A DNA stretch of 64,000 bases from Moringa oleifera (taxonomy: Eukaryota > Streptophyta > Magnoliopsida > Brassicales > Moringaceae): contig JAJFZO010000609.1 of the NCBI GenBank assembly GCA_021397835.1, forward strand, positions 7,008,001-7,072,000, read 5' to 3'. Below, one piece after another: positions 47,298 to 60,700 of this stretch. The translations under genes and the position numbers were made by a program. Within the stretch, counting starts at the first letter, position 1. The number at the start of each line of letters is the position of its first letter. The notes under the pieces were generated by a model. The model did not search any database and was not told the DNA's origin. It worked only from the letters and a program-made list of their open reading frames with translations.

Positions 47298-50200
47298 ATC
47301 AAGGAATTGGAAAAGATGAGCAAATGGTCAAAGGGAATTATGTCATCTTCATTATCAACAAGTCATTATGAGCAAAATATGTGTCACTTAGGTGGGTTGC
47401 CTCCGGGTTGCTTGCAAAGATGTTTATTATGATAAATAAGAGCTCATAATATAAATCATTTCTATATGTATGTTGCGCAAATGTTTCGTTTTCAATAAAA
47501 ACTGAGCTAATTCACCAGTTAATTTAAATAAAAAATGTCGAAAATGAATCCAATTTGAATTGGCGCGACGGGTAGTCATAAGAGTTGTTTTTTAAGTATT
47601 TTTTTCAATTGCCCAGAACTTGTTCTAAAACTCTCTTGTTTTTGGAAGAATGGCTAAGGTTAAAAATAAATATAAAAATTGCATGCCTATTTAATTATTA
47701 AGGGTTCTTATTTGTAAGCATTCTCTTGATCTACAAACTTATGTTGGCCATTAATGATTTAATCAAAGTCTTGAAATTAGTTTCACATATTTTTAAAAGT
47801 ATATTTAGTTTTAAAATTTTGTTGCATTCAAAATATTCATGCAAAATCAATAAAAAATTATGAAAATAGAAAAAAAGAAAACTATATTTAAAAAATTAAA
47901 TTTTATCAAATTTTGATTTAAACATTGAAATTTCATTCGATTCAATCTTATTTTTAAAGTTTTTATTTGGTTGAACTTGGAAATTGATTCAAAAAATTAT
48001 TAAAAAATAGTAGTATTTTCCTTCTTAAAATATCTAAAAAGTGATTCAAATAAATTGGATACCATATTTGCAATTCATTCCTCAAATTTAAATAATTTTT
48101 TTTATTTATGAGATATTTTTTATAACTTTTTTAAATTTTTAATAATATAAAATTTAAAAATATTTTTAATATTAAAATAATTTTAAAATTTTTGTGATAG
48201 AAACTTGAAGATTTCTTCGAAATTTTTTAATTAAATTGATTGTACAAAATTTTTAACTTGAGAGTTCATAATTTTTAGATCTTTTTAGATAAGATCTAAA
48301 TTGACATCAAAATGAAACATTCAGTTGTTTCAATGGATATTTTAAGATTTAAATAAAAAATATGTAGAGTTTATTTATTTATTTTTTCACATTAACTTAA
48401 AAAAATCGTTGCAATTAAATATCAATTTAAAATAACAAAAAAAATCATGAAAGTAGGAAGAAGAAAAACAGAAAGTAAAATGTTTTGATTTATTTCCTTC
48501 CGTTGTTAAAGAAAGAAAAGTTGGAAGAAAGTATGATGTTTAGTTTCTATGCAACTTACAAAATTCAGAATTTGAACAACGAAATAAATAGAGACCAATT
48601 GACTTACCAAACTTAATTTAAAAAATTTATATTTTTAAATCATTGTTAAAATATCCCCATTGATTTTTTTTTTAATTTTATGAACAAATATGTATATTTA
48701 GAAAGAAGGGATATAAGTATTGTAAAATTAAACATTTTCAAAATAACAAAGATGTATCCTTCGAAAGGGTCATATAATTTTAAGTAATACAATAATGTAC
48801 GAAAAAATAATTATGATCTATAAAAATTGTAAATTAACAAAAGAGAAACAAAAATAAAAATCAAATTAATCTACAAACTAATTTGAATTAAATCTAACAT
48901 TGATGTTATGATAGCAATAGCAAAAGACAAGCTCAACATCAAAGAAGAAAGAATATTTAAGTTTTTGTGAAAGATTGTGGCTCCTCAAATAGAATTCTGA
49001 TGCCCTAGTAATTATATTTATATTTAGGTAAAAAATCACATCATTTTAAGTTACATATGTACATAATTTTTACACATTACATCTAATGAATCTATTTACA
49101 AAATTGAGTTGAATTTCTTCTTTTCCTTTGGGTTTTTCTTATCATTTGAAGTTTATGCCTTTTTGAGTTTGAGCGTTATCAATTGATTTACTTGCTTAAG
49201 AATCGCTATATTAATTTGAGTATTGGAGCTTTTTTTTTTTTTTTTCTACAGGTTCTTTAGTTACTGACCTCACAACTAATCTAACTTAGATCTACTAAAT
49301 TCTCGAGCGATAACGATGAACAAAAAATAATTATAATTTATAAAAATTACAAATTAATAACAAAATAAAATAAAAGTAAAAATAAAATTAATCTACAAAT
49401 TAACTTGAATTAAATCTAACGTTGATGTTGCAATTTTAGTAACTATTGTTGGGCATAAATCAGACTGTGACTATACTTGTAAAGCTACGTAAAGTCTTGT
49501 TGTTCTAGGTAGAATGTGAACGAGGGACTTCTTTTTCTTTTTCGTGTTTCCTTAGCTACAGATACCCAATCCTGAGAATTTTCTTATATTCGGCGGGCTT
49601 GACTTCCTTCGTTAACTTCTGGTGCTCTTTTTCCAACCCCATGCGCATCGTCACTTGCACGTGTTTTCCTCTGCTCTTTGTGAGGTAACTTCCGTGACGC
49701 TTTCCTCAAATTATGCTCAGGTCATGCTTAAAACATCATTAGCGTGGAAATAGGTCGAGTGGTCGGATCATGAGTCTTGAGTTTCATGGATCGGTGGGCT
49801 CTATGGCTGAACCTTTCTTGTCTTCGTAGGACTGGACCATGCTGTTTGCAGGACCTATTTCAACAGCAAAGATTGGACAAAGGAGGAGAGGAGCCCAACG
49901 GGCTCGGCCACACAAGAAAGCATAACGCTGTCCTATTGAAAGACATCAATTTGATGATAGAAGTAATTCATTAATCAGTAAGAGGGTAACCAAATTGTTT
50001 TTTTTTTTCTTCTTCTTATTATGTCCAGTTGCAGAAGTTACGTGTCCTAGCATTGAAAACGCAGGCTTTTCCAAACCCGTTATTGCCTTCCAACAGAAGA
50101 CAGCTGCAGCATGGACTAGGACAAGGGAAGACTTCAGGTTGTTTTTTGTTGACTTCTGCGGCATTCAAAGAAGCCACCCCATCTGCCATCCAAGATTGGA

Positions 50201-51513
50201 GAGTGGGGGACCTGATAGCTCAAACCACTTTAAGATTCTTCTTTCCCATTTTATACCATCATTCAAATATGCACCTTAGTCCTTTTAAAAAAAAATAATT
50301 TCATCTCCATAAATTAAAAAATAATAATAATTTTAATGTGATTAGCATTTACTAAAAATAGAAAAAAAATTACATTAAATAAATTCAACTGAGTAAGTGA
50401 CTTTGACTTTGCTTTGTTCTAGTGTTTGTCATTGTTCAATTCAAAAATTTTTAATTCAAATTGTTAATTGAGTGAATTAGAATTGAATGTTGAAAAACCC
50501 ATCCAACACAAACCAAACCAAATAGGTGAGAAGTTATTAAAATTTATTAGTGAACTCGTCAAATAATAATACTCTCGACCTTAATAATATTCAAATATAA
50601 AATCTATGCTTGTTATTATTGTTATTTTTAAATAAAAACAGCTATTAAAAATATAACTAAATCAACTTTGATTTAATTTAAATCTTTTAATTTGATCGGT
50701 TTGATTCAAATCCAAAATTCTCAAAATCAATCGATATTGATTCGAGCATGTATTACACTCCAAAATCAATATTATGCATGGATTAGACTCCAAAATAGAT
50801 CATGGTCACCGCTCTTCAATGATATGAAATCACCTTATCCTTTATCTTTAATTTCGATTAGTACTCGCTAATTATGTTGATATCTCAATAAATCCTTGTT
50901 GATGTTTTTTTTTATAATAATCTCGGATCCATTATTCATCTACTGATTTTATTTTCTTAGAATATATATTTTTTTAGGTCTAATACCAATGATATTGACA
51001 AAGAAATAACAATCAATATTTATTATAAAAATGATGTAAACAAGAAAATCTTACTGCCAAAACATCATAAATTTACAAAAAAAAAAAAAAAGAAGTAAAT
51101 TCTAAAAGTACCAGGTTGCTGATTAGATATTTTCTTCTCTTCAATGTGTCAGTGTTTGGGCTGCGTCATGCTTGACCACAGGCCACCCAATTCCAATCTA
51201 CCATGAAAACAACAAGCCTTCAAGACACTTATTCAACGACTTGGCGTGTGGGTCAATTTTCTCACGAGGAAGAACTGAGTTTCTGTAGTCAACTTAGATA
51301 ACTGACGAGGACTCATTTGCAACAGAAGCAATGACAACATGCCTTTTCGCTTTTTTACTTTTCTAATCTGTGGCGGCAATTGCACGAGAGTCCAATTAGT
51401 TCTTAATCAAGCAAACGCAACTAGGCTTTCTTATATTTACATCTTTCTCAGAAAAAGCTGTCAACATTTGGTGATCCTCATGCAAGCTGCCACTAAATGG
51501 CCGTCCTTCCATA
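47298..51513. other. Spacer between ChiV-2 and CHRK-A
   Basis: 47298-49000 is very AT-rich and featureless after the ChiV-2 3' end. Two similar blocks of about 120 bp (near 48795-48912 and 49315-49435) share ataattat, atctacaaa and ttgaattaaatctaac. A less AT-rich island at about 49490-50280 has no recognised gene. 50300-51120 is again AT-rich. 51130-51513 is the probable CHRK-A promoter and leader. Confidence 0.45.
48795..49435. repeat. Pair of diverged 120-bp direct repeats
   Basis: Copies at about 48795-48912 and 49315-49435 end in ttgaattaaatctaacattgatgtt and the same text with one change. Origin unknown. Confidence 0.7.
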
Positions 51514-54485
51514 ATGGCTCCCAAACCCATCTTCCTGTTCCTCTTCTTCTTCTTTCTCGTTTCAAGATTTAACAGCTCAAACTCACAGGCCTGGATCAAG
51601 GCGGCTTACTGGTATTCAGGCGCTGAACTCCCTGTTTCCGATGTCAACTCTGCTCTTTTCACTCATCTTCTTTGTTCTTTCGCTTACATTAACTCATCCA
51701 CCTACCAGCTTTCGATCAACTCATCCGATGTACAATCTTTTTCTGCCTTCACTGACACTGTCAAACGTAGAAATCCATCCATCACGACGCTTTTATCTAT
51801 CTTTGTTGGAAGGCAAGGACGCTACTCTTCGGCCTTTGCTTCGATGATGAATCAATCTTCTCACAGAAAGTCTTTCATTGATTCTTCGATAAGAACAGCC
51901 AGGCTTTATGGGTTTCATGGCCTAGACCTCAGAGAGGTTATGCCAAGTTCTCAAACCAACATGACCGATTTGGGTACCCTTTTTGAAGACTGGAGGACTG
52001 CCCTAGCTTCTGAGTCAAAAGATTCCGGCAAGCCGGAGTTGCTTCTCGTGATGACCGGCCATTACCTGCCGGCTCTGGGCTCTGTCACCTATCCTATTGG
52101 CTCTATTAGCAAAAATCTCAATTGGGTACACGTCGTAGCTTATGATTACTATGTCCCTACCGTTGAAAACCTCACCGGTCTTCATTCAGCTTTATTCGGC
52201 CCACAGGGGAGGGCTAATACAGACCAGGGTATAAGGGAATGGTTAAGCAGGGGATTACCGGCGAGCAAGCTGGTGTTGGGCTTGCCTTTCCATGGCTATG
52301 CGTGGACACTTGCCCACCCCGAGGATGACCGCAGAATCGAAGCGCCGGCTTCAGGTCCGGCCATCACAATAGATGGTTCAATGGGTTATAAGCTCATCAA
52401 ATCATTCATCCAAAACTACGGATATGGGTCTGCTTCAGTTTACAATTCGACTTACGTGGTGAATTTGTTCGCCACCGGAAAAACTTGGATCAACTTTGAC
52501 GGCTTGGAGTCCATTAAAGCAAAGGTTTCGTATGCCAAACGAAAGGGGCTGCTTGGTTACTGCGCTTTCCATCTCTCCAACGACGACAACTGGGAACTTT
52601 CTCGAGCAGGTATGATCTCACCCATTCAAGCAGAGATTGTTAAAGAAGATCTTGGTAGAGGAAACGAATAGGGTTTTTTTGCTATTATAACACTAGAGCA
52701 TATAGAAGCTGAAGATAATCTGGTGGGAAGATGCCTGACAGATCCTCATGAATACATTCTAACATGAAAGAGGGTAATTTCCACAGCTCTTGGGGAAGAT
52801 GACGATAAGCAGAAGAAGAGAAAGTTGCTATTGATCGTTCTTGTTATCATTTCCATGGCAATTCTCTTCCTGGCAGCCCTGGTTTGCTACCAGAAAAGAA
52901 GAGCACTTAAGTCGAGAGGTAAACTTTTTTCTTCCGAGTGTAAGAATCCATGGTTCTTGTTCCGAGAATATTAAAGAAGCAACGGTTATAACTTCTGTTT
53001 TGGTTTGATCACAGGGGTCGTCGATACAATCAGGAAAACTCTATTCAAATTAGATATGGAATCATCAGTTGCTGAAAATCTTAACAACAATGGCCGAGAT
53101 CTGCAAGTTTTCAGTTTAGCTGCCATTAAAGCAGCTACCAAGAACTTCTCATTTGAAACTAAGCTTGGAGAGGGCGGATATGGACCTGTCTACAAGGTAA
53201 TAGAACTGCCATAGAGTTAAATGCAACAGCACCTTTGCTTCTTAGTATGGCCAGTGGCTAAAACTAGGTGAAGAAACTAATCAGTGGCGTTGTTTTTCCA
53301 GGGTAAGTTGCACAGAGGACAAGAAATTGCTGTGAAGAGACTTTCCAAAACTTCAAATCAAGGACAGGAAGAGTTCAAAAATGAAGTTACACTTACAGCC
53401 AGCCTTCAACATGTGAATCTAGTTGCAGTTTTGGGAATCTGCACTGAAAAGGATGAAAAGATGCTAATTTATGAGTACATGCCAAACAAAAGCTTGGACT
53501 TCTATCTCTTTGGTATACCATACTTATTTCTGCTTCATTCAAGCCAAAATAATGGCTTTGATATGCTTTCCGGGTGAAGGTTTCAATACATTTGCTCTGT
53601 TGCTTGCCCCATTTTTCTGATGGACTGAGTAAATTGACGCAGACCCAGTGAGACGATGTCAGCTGGACTGGGAAAAACGGGTTAAAATCATTGAAGGTGT
53701 TACTCAAGGACTTCTGTATCTCCAAGAGTACTCCAACTTTACAATCATTCACCGTGATCTGAAGGCCAGCAACATTTTACTGGACAGAGATATGAAGCCT
53801 AAGATATCAGATTTTGGTGTTGCAAGGCTCTTCAGAAAAGATGAGCACGAAGCAAATACTGGCCGAATTGTTGGGACATAGTAAGTACATTTTCAATTTT
53901 TCTTGGTAAGATATTTTTCTACTAAAAGAATAATAACAATAATAATTTGTTCGATGCAGTGGCTGCGTTCCTCCTGAGTATGTGAAGAGAGGAATATACT
54001 CCATGAAATATGATGTTTACAGTTTCGGAGTTTTACTTCTGCAAATCATAAGCGGAAAGAGGATCACAGGCGCATATGGCTGCAATGAAAATCTGAACCT
54101 TTCAGAATTTGTAAGTCATTTCAGCTTTGGCTAGAATTTTAGCTGTTGACATACAGGAACCTGTAACAAGTTGGAACAATTTCAGGCTTATGACCTGTGG
54201 AGAAGTGGTGAAGGCAAAGAGCTTTTCGACGCATCACTGGATGACTCGTCTTCATCCTGGAAGCTCATGAGGTGCTTGCAAGTAGCTTTGTTGTGCGTTC
54301 AGGAGAATCCAGCTGATAGACCATCCATGGTGGACGTTTTTACAATGCTGAAGCATGAACCTGCAGCCATGAAGTTTCCCAACCGTCCTGCCTTTTCCAT
54401 TAAAAGAGATGAAGAAGATGAAGCAAGTAGAGGTACAGTGGGTTCGGTCAATGATCAAACAATCACCCAAGTGGTAGGCCGTTGA
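51514..54485 (+). CDS. CHRK1-like: CHRK-A: chitinase-related receptor-like kinase
   Basis: Seven exons: 51514-52609, 52787-52918, 53015-53196, 53302-53512, 53643-53880, 53960-54110, 54186-54485. All have GT-AG borders and phases that join, giving 769 residues. A signal peptide (1-24) is followed by a GH18 domain (26 to about 365) with several N-glycosylation sites. The active-site text reads LDLREVMP (137-144): the second Asp is Arg140 and the catalytic Glu is Val142, so it cannot act as a chitinase. Exon 2 codes an acidic then basic linker and a membrane helix (about 378-400). The kinase has GEGGYG (462-467), Lys482, HRD 577-579 and DFG 597-599, so it is an active-type RD kinase of the SRK/CRK class facing the cytoplasm. 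Tobacco CHRK1 has the same plan and also lacks the catalytic Glu. Ligand unknown; chitin-like glycans are a guess from the fold. Confidence 0.92.
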
Positions 54486-54789
54486 TAGCATTTCATGAAA
54501 CCTAAAGATTCTGTAAGCTCCATCAAACACAGAGTAAGTGTGTATCTCAACACCAACGCACGATTGGTTTAATTTTGTAAATATGAAATTTGAGCAAAAG
54601 CAATCAAATTTGGGCTGCATTTTTCAGCATTCTCAATGTAATGAAATGCATAATCTTGTTGAGATAATCCAGATTCCTGAAGCCAAGAACCATTTAGATG
54701 CTTCGAAACATGATTAAAAACAGAGTTGATATCACTTTCAACTTGTTTATGGCTTAAGAAATTGCATCTGTCTTGAGCTTATGCACATT
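54486..54789. other. Shared 3' spacer of two convergent receptor genes
   Basis: Only 304 bp separate the stop codons of CHRK-A and CHRK-B. Both 3' untranslated regions must lie here and may overlap. Confidence 0.7.
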
Positions 54790-57700
54790 TCACCGGGGCT
54801 CCAGTTCTGAAATCTGTGCATCATTGAAAGAATAAATTTCTTGGGTGGGATTATTTTCCACATTCTCATCGACTTTTACTGAGAATGCTGGTCTTTTAGG
54901 AGTAGCAACGGATGTGTCACCACTTTTGAGCATCGAGGAGACTTCTAAGATGGATGGTCTGTCCGCTGGATTCTCCTGAACGCACAAAAGGGCTATTCGC
55001 ATACATCTCATGATTTTACAAGGGGATGATGAATCATCAAGGAATGGATCAATGAACTCCAGGCCTTCTCCTTCGTTCCACAAGTTGTATGCCTGTAAAT
55101 ATAAAGCAATGTTAAGACACTTTTTAACTTGACAAAAATGAAAAAGTTCAAATAATTAGTCAAAACCAAAAAATGATAGCTCCAAAGGCTTTGCAGAGTA
55201 ACTTACATATTCGAGAAGGTTTAGGTTACAATGCAGCCCATAAAAGCATGTGTTCTTCTTGGAACTTATGATTTGCAAAAGAAGAACTCCGAAACTGTAA
55301 ACATCATATTTCGTGGAGTATACACCTTTCTTTACATACTCCGGAGGAGCATAACCACTGCAGTTTTTATGTCAAAAGAAATGATAAATAATTAAACAAA
55401 AAAAAAAAACATATTTTGAAGCTGGTTTCACTTACTAAGTTCCCACGATCCGCTCCGTGTTTGCTTCAAATACATCTCTTCTGAAAAGCCTAGCCATTCC
55501 GAAATCTGATATCTTGGCATTCATCTCGTTGTCCAATAAAACGTTACTTGGTTTCAGATCTCTGTGAATGACTGTCAAATTGGAGTATTCTTGGAGGTAT
55601 AGAAGTCCTTGAGTCACTCCTTGAATGATGTGAACACGCTTTTCCCAATCTAAGATACGCTTTTTAATTGGATCTGTAGCAAATTACACACAAAAATAAA
55701 GTGCACAAGCATCAGAGATGTTGCATCTCCATGGCCTTATGAAATAGGAAACTAATGGAAATGAAACATCTCCTTAATAACTATAGTAAGAAGCGTTTAA
55801 GAGAGCAAACCAAAGATGTAGAGATCCAAGCTTCGTCGTGGCATGTACTCATATATCAACATCTTTTCTTCTGTTTCTGTACAATATCCCAGAAGTCTAA
55901 CAAGATTTACATGTTGCAGTCTTGCAGTAAGTGAAACCTCATTGTGGAACTCCTCAAAGCCTTGTGTAGATGTTTTTGAAAGTCTCTTCACAGCTATTTC
56001 CTGGCCTCTTGACAATGTACCCTAGTATCATGAATAATGTTTGCATTAGCATTTCTGCACAGAAAAGCCATATTTACTGCTTAAATGAAGATGATTCTAC
56101 TATTATATCACTCCAGCCTAGTAGAACTTGCACCATGTTGTTCGTAATGCATACTATGTGGAAGGTCACAGGCATGGAGTGGTAACAATTGCAGAACCCC
56201 ACTGGTCTCTTGCTATGGTGCATGAGTATCCACCCAATGTTGATACGAGAAAATAAATACTTTTGGTCGACTCCCTATATTACTACCTTGTAAACAGGGC
56301 CGTATCCACCCTCTCCAAGCTTGTTTGCACTTGAAAAGTTGTCTGTAGCTGCTTTGATGTTTGCAAAACTGAATACCTCTAGAAAAGGAGGAGCATCACT
56401 GCCAAACTTTTCAGCAGCTGATATGTTAGCTTGTGACTTTGGTATTTCTCTATTGCTTAGAACTGTCATCCCTGGAACCAAAAAGCAGCAGAAAAGAAAC
56501 ATAGAACAGTGACAAGAAAACAATTTTTATACCTTCTTCTGCAATAGTAACCAGTGATAAAATCAAACAAAGCACTCACAGTTGAAGGCACTAACCTTTC
56601 GAACTGAATATTCTACTTCGGAAGTAACACAAGATGGTGGCTGCTAAGATCGTGGTTAAAGCAACTGGAAGCAGAACTATAAGCAACAACCGATGTTTCT
56701 TTCCTTGATGCTCTTCCCCTTGAGCTGACAAGGTGGCAACATTTAGCATACAGTTGTTCTTAACTTCTCCAAAACCAGCAGAAGAAAATGAAAAGATGTT
56801 TCTCTTTTTACCACTCTCCAGTAGAAATTTGATTAAGTAGAGCAAGTTAAAGTAATTTTGTGAAGTCTTCTGAGATTTGGGGTTTTCAACTCCTATTCAC
56901 AGAAGAATTTTGTCTCCTAAATCAGTTCAAGATGAAGGCTACAAGTTAAGAGGATTTTTAACCTTCTTCGGACTGAACTGTTGAGTATGTGTGGAGACTT
57001 ATCCACAAAAGGGTTTATATTTATCTGAAAAGATATATATTTATCTGAGATGGCATATACTTATCTGAAAGGATATATATGCTTCTCACACATCTATCTT
57101 TTGGGCCTTGGGCTCTACTATATAAAGGGGGGGCTTCTACCCATGTAAACATCACAACAGAGAGAGTGAGTAAGAGTCCTAGGGTTTTATTCTAGTAGAG
57201 TGAGGGCTAAGAAAACGGTTATCTCTCTTGTAATCTATTTTCATAGTGAAAGGGTTTCCTGCAGTGGCTGCAAAGTGGATGTAACTCTCAATTGAGGGTG
57301 AACCACTATAAATCTTGTGTTCCTGTGGTTGTTTACTTTCTTCTTGCTTTTATTATTGTTGCTTTCAGGTTATAGGGATTTGATATTTGATCCATCAACT
57401 AAGGATCTGGTTGTCAAATTCCCAACAACTGGTATCAGAGCTTCGGGTTTTGAGATTGAAAGCAATGGGTAGCGAAGAAAACTCATCACATGGGATCATC
57501 AAGTTCGATGGTACAGATTATGCCTTCTAGAGAATGCAAATCGAGGATTATCTGTATGGGAAAAAGCTGCATGCACCACTTTTGGGTCAAAAACCTGAAA
57601 AGATTTCAGAAAGTGATTGGAATCTCCTTGATCGACAGGTGCTGGGAGTTATTCGGCTGACACTGTCAAAGAACGTTGCTCACAACGTGGCCAAGGAGAA

Positions 57701-60700
57701 AACAACTGCAAGTTTGATGAAGGTGCTATCTGACATGTATGAAAAACCTTCAGCAAACAACAAGGTTTTTCTCATGAAGAAGCTATTCCACTTGAAAATG
57801 GGTGAAGGTAATTCTGTGGCAACTCATCTTAATGAGTTTAATACAATAGTTAATCAGTTATCTTCTGTTGAGATTGACTTTGATGATGAGGTACGTGCCT
57901 TGATACTATTGGCATCGTTGCCAAATAGTTGGGAGCCCATGAGAGCAGCGATGAGCAATTCTGTTGGGAGTTCAAAATTGAACTTCAATGATGTTCGTGA
58001 TCGAGTTCTTGCAGAAGAGATTCGGAGGATCGATTCAGGTGAAACATCAGTTGCAAATTCTGCCCTAAATGTTGAAAACAGGGGAAGAGAAAGTGACAGA
58101 AACTCTGATCACAATAAGGGCAAATCTAAGTCAAGGAATGGAAGAAGCAAATCTAGATCTGGAAGAAATCTGGAATGCTGGAACTGTAAGAAAAAGGGCC
58201 ACATGAAGAAAGACTGTCGCTTACTGAAGAAAAAAGGTGAGCATAAAGATGACACTGCAAATGCTGTAACAGATGAGGTAGATGATGCTTTACTCTTGGC
58301 TATTGATAATCCTCTTGAGTCTTGGGTTTTAGATTCTGGGGCGTCTTTTCATACCACTGCATATGGCAAAATAATAGAAAATTATGTTGCTGGAAATTTT
58401 GGGAAGGTCTATCTTGCTGATGGAGAACCTTTGAATATTATTGGTATGGGTGATGTTAAATTGAAGATGCCAAATGGGAATATCTGAAAGATTCAAAAGG
58501 TGAGACATGTGCCAAAGTTAATGAGAAATCTAATTTCTGTCGGACAGCTTGACAGTGAAGGGCATAGGGTGACTTTCAATGATAATGCTTGGAAAGTTAC
58601 CAAAGGTGCCATGGTTATTGCTCAAGGAAGCAAAACTGGAACTCTCTATATGACTTCAAGTTGCAAGGATACAGTGGCTGCTGTTGACACTGGTATGAAC
58701 TCTGACTTATGGCATTGCAGACTTGGGCATATGAGTGAAAAGGGAATGAAGGTCATGGTGGCAAATGGTAATTTGCCGGATTTAAAATCTGTAGAGCACA
58801 AGTTGTGTGAAAGCTGCATCCTTGGCAAACAGAAAAGGGTCAGCTTCTCCAAAGCAGGAAAGCAGTTGAAGCAGCAAAAACTAGAGTTAGTTCATACAGA
58901 TGTATGGGGGCCTTCGACTGTGACGTCTCTTGGGGGATCTAGCTACTATGTGACTTTCATTGATGACTCAACCAGAAAGGTATGGATTTATTTTCTAAAG
59001 AATAAATCTGATGTATTTGATGCTTTCAGGAAATGGAAAGCCATGGTTGAGAATGAAACTAATCTTAAAGTTAAGTGTTTGAGATCTGATAATGGTGGAG
59101 AATACATTGATGGGGATTTCAAACAGTTTTGTGCTGACAATAGGATCAAGATGGAGAAGACTACTCCAAGTACACCTCAGCAGAATGGTGTTGCAGAAAG
59201 GATGAACAGAACACTAAATGAGCGTGCAAGGAGCATGAGAATGCATGCAGGGTTGCCCAAGGCATTTTGGGCAGATGCAGTTAACACTGCAGCCTATTTA
59301 ATCAATAGGGGCCCTTCAGTTCCTTTGGATTGCAGAATACCCGAGGAGGTTTGGAGTGGCAAAAAGGTAAATCTGTCTTTTCTAAGAATATTTGGTTGCC
59401 TGTCATATATCCATATTGATGCTGCTGCTAGAGACAAACTTGATCCTAAATCAAAAAAATATTTTTTCATTGGATATGGTGACAATGAGTTTGGTTATCG
59501 TTTCTGGGATAGCCAAAACAGGAAGATCATTAGGAGCAGGGATGTAATCTTCAATGAGCAAGTTCTGTACAAGGATAGTTTGGGCAAGAGTTCAGAAGTA
59601 ACAGATTCTGAGACAAAAAGGCCTGAAGTGATCCACTTGAGAGACATTCCAGTGAATCAGTTGCAACAGAATACTGAAGAAGTTGAAGATGACATTGCTG
59701 AGCAAAATCAGGAAAGTATGGCTCCAGAGGTAAATCCAACCACTCCTGTGACAGAAGTGAGAAGATCTTCCAGAACTGTGAGACCACCACAGAGATTTTC
59801 ACCATCTCTGAACTACATCTTGTTGACTGATAGGGGTGAACCAGAGAGTTTTGATGAAGCTTTGCAGGGTGATGAATCAATCAAGTGGGAGTTAGCCATG
59901 AAAGATGAGATGAATTCTCTCATGAGTAATCAAACATGGGAGTTGGCAGAACTACCACATGGAAAAAGGGCCTTGCAGAACAAATGGGTTTATCGGATAA
60001 AAGAAGAACATGATGGCAACAAGCGGTATAAAGCAAGGTTAGTAGTTAAAGGCTTTCAACAAAAGGAAGGTATTGACTACACAGAGATTTTCTCCCCAGT
60101 GGTTAAGTTGACTACAATCAGAATAGTGCTTGGGTTAGTGGCTCAGGAAGATTTGCATCTGCAGCAAATGGATGTAAAAACTACTTTTCTTCATGGTGGC
60201 TTGGAGGAAGAAATTTACATGAAACAGCCACAAGGATTTGAAGTCAAAGGTAAGGAGAAAATGGTATACAAACTTATGAAAAGTTTGTATGGGTTAAAAC
60301 AAGCTCCAAGACAGTGGTACAAGAAGTTTGACAACTTTATGGGTGACTATGGTTTCTTAAGATGCCAGGCAGACCATTGTTGTTATGTTAAGAGGTATGA
60401 TAACTCTTACATTATATTACTGTTGTATGTTGATGATATATTAATTGCTGGAGCTAATTTGCATGAGATAGAGAAATTAAAGAGTAAGCTTTCAAAGAAG
60501 TTTGCTATGAAGGATTTGGGTTCCGCCAAACAAATCCTTGGGATGAGAATCACCAGGGAAAAGGGAATTCTCAAGCTAACTCAGGAGAAATACATCAACA
60601 AAGTGCTTGCTAGATTTAGAATGGATGGTGCCAAACCAGTGAGTACACCTTTGGCTAGTCATTTCAGACTATCCAAGAGTCAGTCTCCCTCAACTGATGA

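Noticed and set aside
49891..49905. Hairpin GAGCCC-AAC-GGGCTC as a terminator or regulatory element
   Set aside because: A short perfect inverted repeat in a spacer, with no gene ending there. It has no role that can be supported.
50975..50992. A reversed tRNA-Met primer-binding site (tctaataccaatg) marking another copia element
   Set aside because: The match to the primer site is poor and no LTR or protein remains were found beside it.
51514..52671. CHRK-A exon 1 as a complete separate 385-residue chitinase gene
   Set aside because: A GT donor follows LSRA at the same codon as in the other genes, and the downstream membrane and kinase exons join in phase. The extra residues are intron.
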